From an uncultured Collinsella sp. (lineage in GTDB: Bacteria > Actinomycetota > Coriobacteriia > Coriobacteriales > Coriobacteriaceae), in NCBI GenBank assembly GCA_937989795.1, contig CALKBB010000262.1, forward strand, positions 1 to 10,251: a stretch of DNA of 10,251 nt. The letters run 5' to 3'. The position numbers and the translations under genes were made by a program. Shown here one piece after another: positions 1 to 6,030 of the stretch (within the stretch, counting starts at the first letter, position 1; each line of letters opens with the position of its first letter). Below the pieces are notes generated by a model. The model worked only from the letters and a program-made list of their open reading frames with translations. It made no database searches and was not told the origin of the DNA.

Positions 1-828
1 TTTAAGCTCACCGAGCAGGGCGAAGTCATCTTTGCCCGTTACGGCAACCGCACGCTGGCTCAGCGCCATGTTGAGTCCGTTGCCGCCGCAACGCTTTTGC
101 AGTCGGCCCCGAGTGTCGAGAAGACCAACACCGAGACCACGCAGAAGTTCTGGGATATGGCCGAGAAGCTCAACACCGCAAGCCACGAACGCTATCTGGA
201 CCTGCTGAACACCGAGGACTTTACACCGTGGTTCTCGACCGTGACGCCGCTGACCGAGGTCGGTCTGCTGCCGATCGGCTCGCGTCCCGCCAAGCGCGGT
301 CTGGGCGCCAAGTCGCTCGATGACCTGCGTACCATCCCGTGGATCTTCAGCTGGAGCCAGGCGCGCATTAACCTGGCCGCTTGGTACGGTCTGGGCACCG
401 CCTGCGAGCAGCTTGGCGATCTTGACCAGCTCAAGGCTGCCTACCAGGAGTGGCCGTTCTTCCGCACCTTTATCGACAACATCGAGATGTCGATCGCCAA
501 GACCGACCAGCGCATCGCCAAGATGTATCTGCACCTGGGCGACCGCCAGGATCTGTCCGAGAAGGTCTTTACCGAGATGCAGCTCACGCGTAAGTGGGTC
601 CTTGCCATCGTCGGTGACGAGTGGCCGCTGCAGCGCCGTCGCGTGCTCGGCTGCGCCGTCCGTGTACGTAACCCCTACGTCGACGCCCTGTCCATCGCCC
701 AGGTCCGCGCCCTTCGCGAGGTGCGTATGAACCAGGACGAGATGGCCGAGGAGAAGAAGGCCGAGTACATGAGCCTGATTCTTTCGACTGTGACCGGCGT
801 CTCGGCAGGTTTGCAGAACACGGGGTAA
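1..828 (+). CDS. ppc: Phosphoenolpyruvate carboxylase, C-terminal part (5' truncated by window edge)
   Basis: The reading frame is open from the first base and ends at TAA 826-828, giving the last 275 residues of a protein whose start lies outside the window. The enzyme makes oxaloacetate from phosphoenolpyruvate and bicarbonate in the cytoplasm, an anaplerotic reaction. Family signs are the QGEVI..RYGN stretch at the very start (in the family this follows just after the catalytic GRGG loop, which must lie left of the window), IGSRPAKR, LRTIPWIFSWSQ.R..L.AWYGLG, and the invariant C-terminal QNTG. A TTG at 97 is not a true start, because conserved sequence continues upstream of it. No frameshift or other damage is visible. 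Transcription probably ends in the palindrome that begins 22 bases after the stop. Confidence 0.96.
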   Translation, partial: FKLTEQGEVIFARYGNRTLAQRHVESVAAATLLQSAPSVEKTNTETTQKFWDMAEKLNTASHERYLDLLNTEDFTPWFSTVTPLTEVGLLPIGSRPAKRGLGAKSLDDLRTIPWIFSWSQARINLAAWYGLGTACEQLGDLDQLKAAYQEWPFFRTFIDNIEMSIAKTDQRIAKMYLHLGDRQDLSEKVFTEMQLTRKWVLAIVGDEWPLQRRRVLGCAVRVRNPYVDALSIAQVRALREVRMNQDEMAEEKKAEYMSLILSTVTGVSAGLQNTG

Positions 829-849
829 TCGATAGCCCTGTAGTCGTCC

Positions 850-976
850 GGGCCCGCCATTAGTTTACTTTTAGGCACGTCCTCGGACATGCAAGAAGCC
901 CTCGCTGCGCACTTCGTGCGGCGAGGGCTTCTTGCGTCCTGCGGAGTGTGCCTAAAAGTAAACTAATGGCGGGCCC
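850..976. repeat. Long palindromic element, copy 1 (127 bp)
   Basis: Perfect 29-bp outer arms (850-878 with 948-976) and a perfect 15-bp inner stem (891-905 with 921-935) share one centre at 913. The tip adds a 5-bp stem, 908-912 with 916-920, around a TTC loop. The 12 bases on each side between outer and inner stems (879-890 and 936-947) do not pair. The element lies 22 bases after the ppc stop, so it probably acts as a terminator when transcribed, although no long T-run follows the inner stem. It shares its core and much of its right arm with the palindrome at 3378-3492, so the two belong to one family. I do not recognise the family by name. Confidence 0.85.
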
Positions 977-1136
977 TGCGATGTCCGGTCTTCGGCGGAT
1001 TACTGCTGGGGGGATAATGGCGCGCTTCGCGCGTTTTGGATGGGGTCTGTCCCGGCGGCGCGTTTGGCGCTTCGCGCCTCGCGTCTTATCGATCGGGATC
1101 GAGATGCATCTGGTGCTTCTCGCCTTACGACTGTAG

Positions 1137-1170
1137 CGGCTGCGGTCCCGTTTGGGGTCGCGGCCGTTTT
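1137..1170 (+). terminator. Rho-independent terminator upstream of larA
   Basis: A 13-bp stem (1137-1149 with 1154-1166) closes a GTTT loop and is followed at once by TTTT (1167-1170) and GTTG. Three of the pairs are G-U in the plus-strand RNA and would be A-C mismatches in the minus-strand RNA, so the structure is built for plus-strand transcription. It may catch readthrough from ppc, or act as a conditional terminator in a larA leader if the larA promoter lies further upstream. The sequence does not decide between these. Confidence 0.55.
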
Positions 1171-1171
1171 G

Positions 1172-1201
1172 TTGTGGGTCAAATATGAACGTTGTGTTAA
1201 T
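1172..1201 (+). promoter_or_regulatory. Weak candidate larA promoter
   Basis: TTGTGG at 1172-1177 and GTTAAT at 1196-1201 are separated by 18 bases, directly after the terminator and about 90 bases before the larA start. The match to the sigma-70 consensus is only partial in both boxes. The location is sensible but the call is tentative. Confidence 0.25.
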
Positions 1202-1292
1202 GAGTCGGTGGACGGTGGTGTTTTTCGGTGAGCGGCGTATCCTTCCAACGGTTTATCTAGTGTGTCAGTTGAAAGGAAGAGGGCGCTCGTCA

Positions 1293-2570
1293 TTGTTTGA
1301 ATGTGAACTGCCGTTTGACCACAAGACGTTGCATCTGGAGCTCGAGGATAAGAACTTCGCGGGTGTGATGGAAGGTCATCAAAACGAGTTTAAGACTACA
1401 AAATCGCAGGAAGAGCTGGTAGAGGAGTCGCTTGCCAACCCTTATGGTTCGCCTTCGCTCGAGGAGCTTTGTGCTGGCAAGAAGGATATCGTCATTATTA
1501 GCTCCGATCATACGCGCCCCGTTCCCTCGCGTGTGACGATGCCTATTCTGCTGCATCACATCCATTCCGCTGCGCCCGAGGCTCGAGTGCGTATTTTGGT
1601 TGCTACGGGTATGCATCGTCCGTCGACGCACGAGGAGCTCGTCAACAAGTACGGCGAGGAGATCGTTGCCAACGAGGAAATCGTTATGCACGTCGCGACT
1701 GACGACAGCATGATGAAAAAGATCGGCACCCTGCCTTCTGGTGGCGAGTGCATCATCAACAAGATTGCTGCCGATTGCGATCTGCTGCTTGCCGAGGGCT
1801 TTATTGAGCCGCACTTCTTTGCCGGTTTCTCTGGTAGCCGCAAGTCCGTCCTGCCTGGCATCGCCAGCTACAAGACCATCATGTACAACCACAACGGTCA
1901 GTTTGTGAACGATTCCCATTCGCGTGCCGGCAACCTGTGCCACAACCACGTGAGCGAGGACATGTTTGCCGCTGCCGAGATGGCTCACCTTGCCTTTGTG
2001 CTTAACGTGGTGCTCAACGGCAAGCACGAGGTTATCGGCTCCTTTGCCGGCGACATCCACAAGGCGCACGAGGCTGGCTGCGAGTTCGTGAAGAGCCTTG
2101 CCGGCGTTGAGCCCGTCGAGTGCGAGATCGCCATCACCACCAACGGCGGCTACCCGCTCGACCAGAACATCTATCAGGCCGTGAAGGGCATGTGCTCTGC
2201 CGAGGCTACGCTTCCCGAGGGCGGCGTGATCATCGACGTCGCCGGTTGTGCCGACGGCCACGGTGGCGAGGGCTTCTATCACAACATCGCCGACAACGAT
2301 CCGGCGGAGTTTGAGCGTGCCTGCATCGACCGTCCTAAGGACGAGACCCTGCCCGACCAGTGGACGAGCCAGATCTTTGCCCGCATCCTGGCGCATCACC
2401 CTGTGATCATGGTTACCGATCTGTGCAATCACCAGATGATCAAGGATATGCACATGACGCCGGTCAACACTCTCGATGAGGCGCTCAAGCTCGCCTTTGA
2501 GATGAAGGGTGCCGATGCCAAGGTGGCCGTCATTCCCGATGGCCTGGGCGTTGTCGTCGCGCAGCACTAG
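1293..2570 (+). CDS. larA: Nickel-pincer-nucleotide lactate racemase LarA
   Basis: The enzyme interconverts L- and D-lactate in the cytoplasm by hydride transfer on the nickel-pincer nucleotide. I chose the TTG at 1293: it has a purine-rich ribosome binding site at about 1271-1283, it gives 425 residues (the L. plantarum protein has 424), and it places the known functional residues at exactly the published numbers. These are H108 (MHRPSTHEE), H174 (IEPHFFAGFSG), K184 (SRKSVLPG, the lysine that binds the cofactor covalently) and H200 (YNHNG). DHTRPVPS at 72-79 and the GGYPLDQNIYQAVKGM and GHGGEGFYHN blocks are also typical. The open frame extends to 1152 upstream, but that part is non-conserved and contains the terminator. 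The gene is followed 49 bases later by larD. Substrate specificity for lactate is inferred from very close likeness to true LarA and from the lar neighbours, since LarA homologs can act on other 2-hydroxyacids. Confidence 0.95.
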   Translation: MFECELPFDHKTLHLELEDKNFAGVMEGHQNEFKTTKSQEELVEESLANPYGSPSLEELCAGKKDIVIISSDHTRPVPSRVTMPILLHHIHSAAPEARVRILVATGMHRPSTHEELVNKYGEEIVANEEIVMHVATDDSMMKKIGTLPSGGECIINKIAADCDLLLAEGFIEPHFFAGFSGSRKSVLPGIASYKTIMYNHNGQFVNDSHSRAGNLCHNHVSEDMFAAAEMAHLAFVLNVVLNGKHEVIGSFAGDIHKAHEAGCEFVKSLAGVEPVECEIAITTNGGYPLDQNIYQAVKGMCSAEATLPEGGVIIDVAGCADGHGGEGFYHNIADNDPAEFERACIDRPKDETLPDQWTSQIFARILAHHPVIMVTDLCNHQMIKDMHMTPVNTLDEALKLAFEMKGADAKVAVIPDGLGVVVAQH

Positions 2571-2579
2571 TACGCGGCC

Positions 2580-2594
2580 TAAACGAATCGTTTA
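2580..2594. promoter_or_regulatory. Perfect 15-bp palindrome between larA and larD
   Basis: TAAACGA-A-TCGTTTA is a perfect dyad centred on 2587, ten bases after the larA stop and 25 bases before the larD start. It is too short and AT-rich for a terminator and has no T-run. It could be an operator or an RNA processing hairpin. It does not resemble the dyads upstream of larB. Confidence 0.3.
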
Positions 2595-2619
2595 TAACCG
2601 ACAAGAAAGATAAGGTTTT

Positions 2620-3351
2620 ATGCTTACCAAACTCCTCTGCGAATTCGGCGCAACGGCCCTCATGATCATCTTTGGCGTGGGCGTACACTGCGATACCGTG
2701 CTCAAGGGCACCAAGTATCAGGGCTCCGGTCACATGTTTGCCATCACCACCTGGTCTTTTGGCATCTCGGTCTGCCTGTTTGTCTTTGGCGGCGCCGTGT
2801 GCATGAACCCCGCCATGGTGCTTGCCCAGTGCATCGTAGGCCTGGTGCCGTGGAGCAGCTGCATCCCCTTCATGCTTGCCGATATGCTCGGCGGCTTTGT
2901 GGGCGCCGTAATCGCTTGGTTGATGTATGCCGATGAGTTCAAGGCTTCCGAGGGCGTCGTCGACCCCATTGCCCAGCGCAACATCTTCTCGACCAACCCC
3001 ACCACCGAGGGCACGAACTATGCCCGCAACTTCTTCTGTGAGGCCATCTGCACCTTCGTGTTCATCAGCGCCATCCTTGCTGCCGCTAGCCGCGCTGGCG
3101 AGAACGTTTTGATGCTCGCCATCTGCGTCGGTCTGATCGTTTGGGCCGTTGGCATGGGCATGGGCGGTATCACCGGCTTCGCCATGAACCAGGCTCGTGA
3201 CCTTGGTCCTCGCATGGCTTACCAGGTACTGCCGATCAAGAACAAGGCCGACAACAACTGGAAGTATGGCCTGCTTGTTCCTGGCATCGCACCGTTTATC
3301 GGTGCCGCTCTGGCCGCACTGTTTGTGCACGGTTTCTTGGGCATGTTCTAG
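2620..3351 (+). CDS. larD: Aquaglyceroporin-family lactate channel LarD
   Basis: This is a 243-residue MIP-family membrane channel with several hydrophobic helices and closely resembles LarD/GlpF1 of lactobacilli, which lets lactic acid cross the membrane and is encoded in their lar operon. Typical stretches are ALMIIFGVGVHCD, GSGHMFAITTWSFGI, MNPA at 62-65 (first NPA box) and GFAMNQARDLGPR at 187-199. The second box reads NQA (190-192) instead of the canonical NPA, although the following RDLGPR is intact. The ATG start has an AAGG a few bases upstream. The gene sits 49 bases after larA in the same direction, so the two are probably co-transcribed. A general glycerol facilitator role is possible, but the sequence likeness and the position after larA favour lactate. 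Confidence 0.88.
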   Translation: MLTKLLCEFGATALMIIFGVGVHCDTVLKGTKYQGSGHMFAITTWSFGISVCLFVFGGAVCMNPAMVLAQCIVGLVPWSSCIPFMLADMLGGFVGAVIAWLMYADEFKASEGVVDPIAQRNIFSTNPTTEGTNYARNFFCEAICTFVFISAILAAASRAGENVLMLAICVGLIVWAVGMGMGGITGFAMNQARDLGPRMAYQVLPIKNKADNNWKYGLLVPGIAPFIGAALAALFVHGFLGMF

Positions 3352-3377
3352 TCTGAGGCTACATAGTTGTCCGCTGA

Positions 3378-3492
3378 CCGCATGGGGTAACTTCCCAGCG
3401 CATTCCGCAGGACGCAAAAAGGCTCGCCGCGCATTTCGTGCGGCGAGCCTTTTTGCGTCCTGCGGAATGCGCTGGGAAGTTACCCCATGCGG
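3378..3492. repeat. Long palindromic element, copy 2 (115 bp)
   Basis: Bases 3378-3430 pair with 3440-3492 without a mismatch. One further G-T and one C-G pair continue toward the tip, giving a stem of more than 50 bp around a loop of a few bases centred on 3435. The stem ends abruptly at 3377/3493. It lies 26 bases after the larD stop and 176 bases beyond the end of the convergent tetR. The core and the right arm are related to the palindrome at 850-976. As DNA it could extrude a cruciform; as RNA it would form one very long hairpin on either strand. Confidence 0.92.
3416..3454. terminator. Bidirectional terminator at the core of palindrome copy 2
   Basis: A GC-rich stem (3421-3430 with 3440-3449) is flanked by AAAAA at 3416-3420 and TTTTT at 3450-3454. 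That gives a U-run after the stem on both strands. It suits the convergent larD (+) and larB-larC-tetR (-) units, which both run into it. Confidence 0.75.
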
Positions 3493-3667
3493 CCAGCTGT
3501 GGGGTCTTTGTTGCGTTCGAACAAGCAACCCACATATATATCTGAATTTGGATGGGAGGGGCTTGTTGCTGGTAGGGGCGTTGGGCTGCTGTCGACACTT
3601 TGGGATGGATTGTGCTTTGGGTTCGGGTCTTTGAGATGAGGGCGGAACTTTGGGATAAGGGGTTTAC

Positions 3668-4207
3668 TTAGTTGAAGAGGGGCTTTATGGCTGATAGGTA
3701 GTCTTTGGCTACTTCGGCCTTATCTGCTTGGAAGTTGTGCCAGGCCCACCATTGGACCATTCCTACGAAGCTTGAGGCTATGTGGTGTAGTAGGAAGCTT
3801 CGGTCCATGGTGCCGGCGGGCCCTTGGGGGCCGTTGGGGACGGTTTCGGCTGCTCGTGACATGATGGTCTTGCGGAGACAGTCGGCGAAGACGCGCGAGC
3901 CGGCTCCGGCTACGAGGGCTCGAACGCCCTGACGGCGTTCCCAGAGGTTGTTGAGGATATGCTCGACTTGCACGAGTGGGTCGTCGAGCGGCGTACCATC
4001 GTCGTCGAGGGCGTGGGCGCAGATGTCGCTCACGAGCTCGGACAGTAGGTCGTCTTTGCTCTTAAAGAGGCCGTAGAATGTGGCCCGACCAACATGGGCA
4101 CGAGCGATGATGTCGCCGACGGTAATCTTGCCGTAATCCTCTTCGCGTAGCAGCTCGGAGAACGCTGCAACGATGGCAGCGCGGCTTTTTTCTTTGCGGG
4201 CATCCAT
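3668..4207 (-). CDS. TetR-family transcriptional regulator
   Basis: This is a 179-residue regulator that probably binds DNA as a dimer. The N-terminal helix-turn-helix domain covers about residues 8-58, with the recognition region KITVGDIIARAHVGRATFYGLFKSKDDLL in pieces typical of TetR proteins. The C-terminal part is a ligand and dimer domain without a recognisable ligand signature and contains a tryptophan-rich MVQWWAWHNF. I chose ATG at 4207 because the conserved N-terminus begins there. An in-frame start further upstream would only add an arginine-rich tail overlapping larC. The start lies two bases after the larC stop, so translation is probably coupled to larC. Being the last gene of larB-larC-tetR, it is a likely regulator of the lar genes. 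The ligand, plausibly lactate or nickel, is unknown. Confidence 0.9.
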   Translation of the reverse strand: MDARKEKSRAAIVAAFSELLREEDYGKITVGDIIARAHVGRATFYGLFKSKDDLLSELVSDICAHALDDDGTPLDDPLVQVEHILNNLWERRQGVRALVAGAGSRVFADCLRKTIMSRAAETVPNGPQGPAGTMDRSFLLHHIASSFVGMVQWWAWHNFQADKAEVAKDYLSAIKPLFN

Positions 4208-4209
4208 GG

Positions 4210-5121
4210 CTATGCATCCACGTGAACGAGTAGACAACGGAGCGTGCCGGAGCAACCCTCGTAGGGGCGCTTGCCGGCGCCGTAGCCGACGGCTTCGATG
4301 TGGTAGCGTGCCGGCAGGTGCTCGGACGTGCGCAGCGCGGTGACGATGGCGGCGCCCGTGGGCGTCACGAGCTCGCCAGCGACCGGTGCGGGCGTGAGGG
4401 CGATATTGCCCGCCTGGCACAGGTTGACGACAGCGGGGACGGGAATGGGCATAAGGCCGTGGGCGCAGCGAATGGTTCCGTGGCCTTCGGAGAGCGACTC
4501 GACCACGATGTCCTCAATACCTAGGTCATCGAGGCAGATGGCGACAGAGCAGACGTCGACGATGGAATCGACGGCGCCTACCTCGTGGAACATGACGGTC
4601 TCGGGCTTTTTGCCGTGGGCCTTTGCCTCGGCGGCGGCGAGCGCGGTAAAGATGGCGAGCGCACGGCGCTTGGCGCCATCGCTTAGCTGCGAGCCGTCGA
4701 TGATAGCGGTGACGTCCGCCAAAGAACGGTGGTGATGGTGGTGGGCGTGATGGTGACCCTCGTGGCCATGGCCGTGGGTCTCATGATCATGCTCATGGCA
4801 GTGCTCATGCTCGTCATGGTCATGATGGTGGTGCTCGTGCTCGTGCGTGTGCTCGGCAGCTACTTCGTTGCCGTAGAGCCATGCCATGTCGTGGTCGTGG
4901 TTCTCGAGCTCTTCTGCCAGCTGAACGTCGAAATCGCAGGCGTCGATGCCATGCTTGTTTACGCGCGTGACGGCGATCGTAAAGCCGTCGACCGGCAGCG
5001 TGGCGAGCTGTTCGCGCAGGTGCTCCTCGCTGGCGCCCAGGTCGAGCAGGGCCGCGACGGTCATATCGCCGCTGATGCCCGAGGTACCGTCGATGATAAG
5101 CGTGTGCTGATGGTTGGACAT
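4210..5121 (-). CDS. larC: LarC N-terminal domain protein (LarC1 only), nickel insertion for the NPN cofactor
   Basis: LarC is the CTP-dependent cyclometallase that inserts nickel into the pincer nucleotide needed by LarA. This 303-residue protein shows the N-terminal LarC (DUF111) features: IIDGTSGISGDM near the start, FHEVGAVDSIVDV at 178-190, TPTGAAIV at 253-260 and GYGAG at 279-283. Residues 91-131 contain 24 histidines in 41 positions, a likely nickel-binding or storage loop. The protein stops at TAG 4212-4210 with GTLRCLLVHVDA, about where LarC1 ends in lactobacilli, and no LarC2 sequence follows in any frame before tetR. The ATG has a good ribosome binding site (TAAGGAG) that overlaps the larB stop. 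Confidence 0.9.
   Translation of the reverse strand: MSNHQHTLIIDGTSGISGDMTVAALLDLGASEEHLREQLATLPVDGFTIAVTRVNKHGIDACDFDVQLAEELENHDHDMAWLYGNEVAAEHTHEHEHHHHDHDEHEHCHEHDHETHGHGHEGHHHAHHHHHRSLADVTAIIDGSQLSDGAKRRALAIFTALAAAEAKAHGKKPETVMFHEVGAVDSIVDVCSVAICLDDLGIEDIVVESLSEGHGTIRCAHGLMPIPVPAVVNLCQAGNIALTPAPVAGELVTPTGAAIVTALRTSEHLPARYHIEAVGYGAGKRPYEGCSGTLRCLLVHVDA
4729..4851 (-). repeat. Low-complexity His-codon tract inside larC
   Basis: This tract encodes residues 91-131 of LarC, mostly CAC/CAT codons mixed with GAG, GAC and GGC. On the opposite strand it reads as a GTG/ATG-rich, artificially hydrophobic frame. Such a tract may vary in length between strains. Confidence 0.8.
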
Positions 5122-5131
5122 GGAATGCTCC

Positions 5132-5914
5132 TTATCGGGCGCGGGATGTGCCGGCGCTCAGATGATTGATAAGACTTGCCTGGTAGGCGGCACCAAAGCC
5201 GTTGTCGATATTGACGACCGAAACGCCGCTGGCGCAGGAGTTGAGCATGGCGAGCAGTGCAGCTACGCCACCAAAACTTGCGCCGTAGCCAACGCTGGTG
5301 GGAACGGCGATGACCGGACAGCTCACCAGACCGCCGATAACGCTCGCCAGCGCGCCCTCCATGCCGGCGATGGCGATGACCACCTGCGCCTGGGCAAGTT
5401 CCTCGGCATGCGCGAGCAAGCGGTGCAGGCCGGCGACGCCTACGTCGTAGAGGCGGTCGACCTCGTTGCCATAGAACTCGGCCGTCAACGCGGCTTCCTC
5501 GGCGACGGGCAAGTCACTCGTGCCGGCGCAGGCGACGACGATGCGTCCGTTACCGGTGGGGGAGGGCTTGCCGCCCACGAGGGCGAGCTGTGCGTCCGGG
5601 ACATATCCCAGGTCGATGCCGTTGTCGAGGAGCTCCGAGATGCGGGCTGCTTTTTCGCTGTCCAGGCGTGTGACCAGGATGCGCTCCTGGCCGGCATCGC
5701 GCAGCGCTTCGATAATGGCGGCAATCTGCTCGGCGGTTTTACCGGCGCCGTAGACAACCTCGCCGGCTCCCTGGCGCACCCCGCGCGAAAGATCGAGCTG
5801 CGCAAAGCCCAAATCGGCGGTCGGAGCCGTCTGGATGCGCGTAAGGGCGTCGGCGGGGGTGACTGATCCGCCGGCAACATCGCTCAGCAGCTGCTCTAGA
5901 TCTCGCTTATCCAT
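5132..5914 (-). CDS. larB: LarB, nicotinate dinucleotide carboxylase/hydrolase of NPN biosynthesis
   Basis: LarB carboxylates nicotinic acid adenine dinucleotide and cleaves its phosphoanhydride bond, the first step toward the LarA cofactor. The C-terminal half is the PurE-like domain: ACAGTSDLPVAEEA at 128-141, IAGMEGALASVIGGL at 182-196, and PTSVGYGASFGGVAALLAMLNSCASG at 205-230. Cys227 in LNSCASG lines up with the catalytic cysteine reported as Cys221 in L. plantarum LarB. The N-terminal helix region (DKRDLEQLLSDVAGGSV) is also family-like. I chose ATG at 5914 (260 residues) because AAGGGA lies upstream at normal spacing and the family N-terminus begins there; the upstream in-frame start at 5947 adds 11 unconserved residues. 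The stop is 10 bases before the larC start, so the genes form an operon. Confidence 0.93.
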   Translation of the reverse strand: MDKRDLEQLLSDVAGGSVTPADALTRIQTAPTADLGFAQLDLSRGVRQGAGEVVYGAGKTAEQIAAIIEALRDAGQERILVTRLDSEKAARISELLDNGIDLGYVPDAQLALVGGKPSPTGNGRIVVACAGTSDLPVAEEAALTAEFYGNEVDRLYDVGVAGLHRLLAHAEELAQAQVVIAIAGMEGALASVIGGLVSCPVIAVPTSVGYGASFGGVAALLAMLNSCASGVSVVNIDNGFGAAYQASLINHLSAGTSRAR

Positions 5915-5958
5915 ATATGTTCCCTTCGACGGCGCAAAGTCTAGCACTCAAAGGGTAT

Positions 5959-5992
5959 GTTTCCGAACACTAAGACAAAATTGTTCGGAAAC
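5959..5992. promoter_or_regulatory. Inverted-repeat operator upstream of larB
   Basis: Two perfect 11-bp inverted arms, GTTTCCGAACA (5959-5969) and TGTTCGGAAAC (5982-5992), are separated by 12 bases. Each arm is itself nearly palindromic (GTTTCCGAAC), so this could be two dimer sites about 23 bp apart on the same face of DNA. It lies 45 bases before the larB start in the only gap of the minus-strand group. The TetR protein of the same operon is the natural candidate to bind it. A TATAGT (minus strand, about 5992-5997) may be part of the promoter, but I cannot fix a matching -35 box. Confidence 0.6.
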
Positions 5993-5997
5993 TATAG

Positions 5998-6030
5998 GAC
6001 GGATTGATTCAATTGTTAGACGGATCGATT
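5998..6030. repeat. Two direct 12-mers, 21 bp apart
   Basis: GACGGATTGATT at 5998-6009 and GACGGATCGATT at 6019-6030 match at 11 of 12 positions, with a period of 21 bp, two helical turns. The second copy runs into the serB stop codon. It may be a second regulator site for larB or chance. Confidence 0.3.

Larger units (their letters stand above)
829..1292. other. Gene-free stretch between ppc and larA
   Basis: No convincing gene lies in these 464 bases. The stretch holds the long palindrome at 850-976, two short GC hairpins with a TTC loop (1021-1033, followed by four T; and 1066-1078), a TCGATC/GATCGA dyad at 1089-1102, a plus-strand terminator at 1137-1170, a weak promoter candidate at 1172-1201, and the larA ribosome binding site. 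Short open frames here are GC-rich and show no family likeness. Confidence 0.7.
3352..3667. other. Gene-free stretch between convergent larD and tetR
   Basis: The left half is the long palindrome at 3378-3492. In 3493-3667 I see no gene, only a small GTTGC..GCAAC dyad around 3509-3528 and G/T-rich sequence. Confidence 0.7.

Noticed and set aside
850..976. Terminal inverted repeats of an insertion sequence
   Set aside because: There is no transposase between the arms, no target duplication was seen, and the arms close on a hairpin rather than enclosing a gene.
948..1136. Short plus-strand frame after ppc, repeated in part on the minus strand at 675-890
   Set aside because: The shared peptide comes only from the two arms of the palindrome; there is no other coding signal.
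1290..2567. 425-codon open frame on the minus strand opposite larA
   Set aside because: It mirrors larA almost base for base; composition is that of an antisense frame and no domain is visible.
2530..3528. 332-codon minus-strand frame across larD and the palindrome
   Set aside because: It is antisense to larD, runs through the 115-bp palindrome and shows no recognisable protein.
4208..4420. N-terminal extension of the TetR protein to an upstream start
   Set aside because: The extension is arginine-rich, overlaps larC in another frame and lies outside the conserved TetR domain, which begins at the ATG at 4207.
4729..5169. Plus-strand hydrophobic frame that looks like a membrane protein
   Set aside because: Its valine/methionine-rich start is the complement of the histidine codons of larC, and the rest is antisense to larC.
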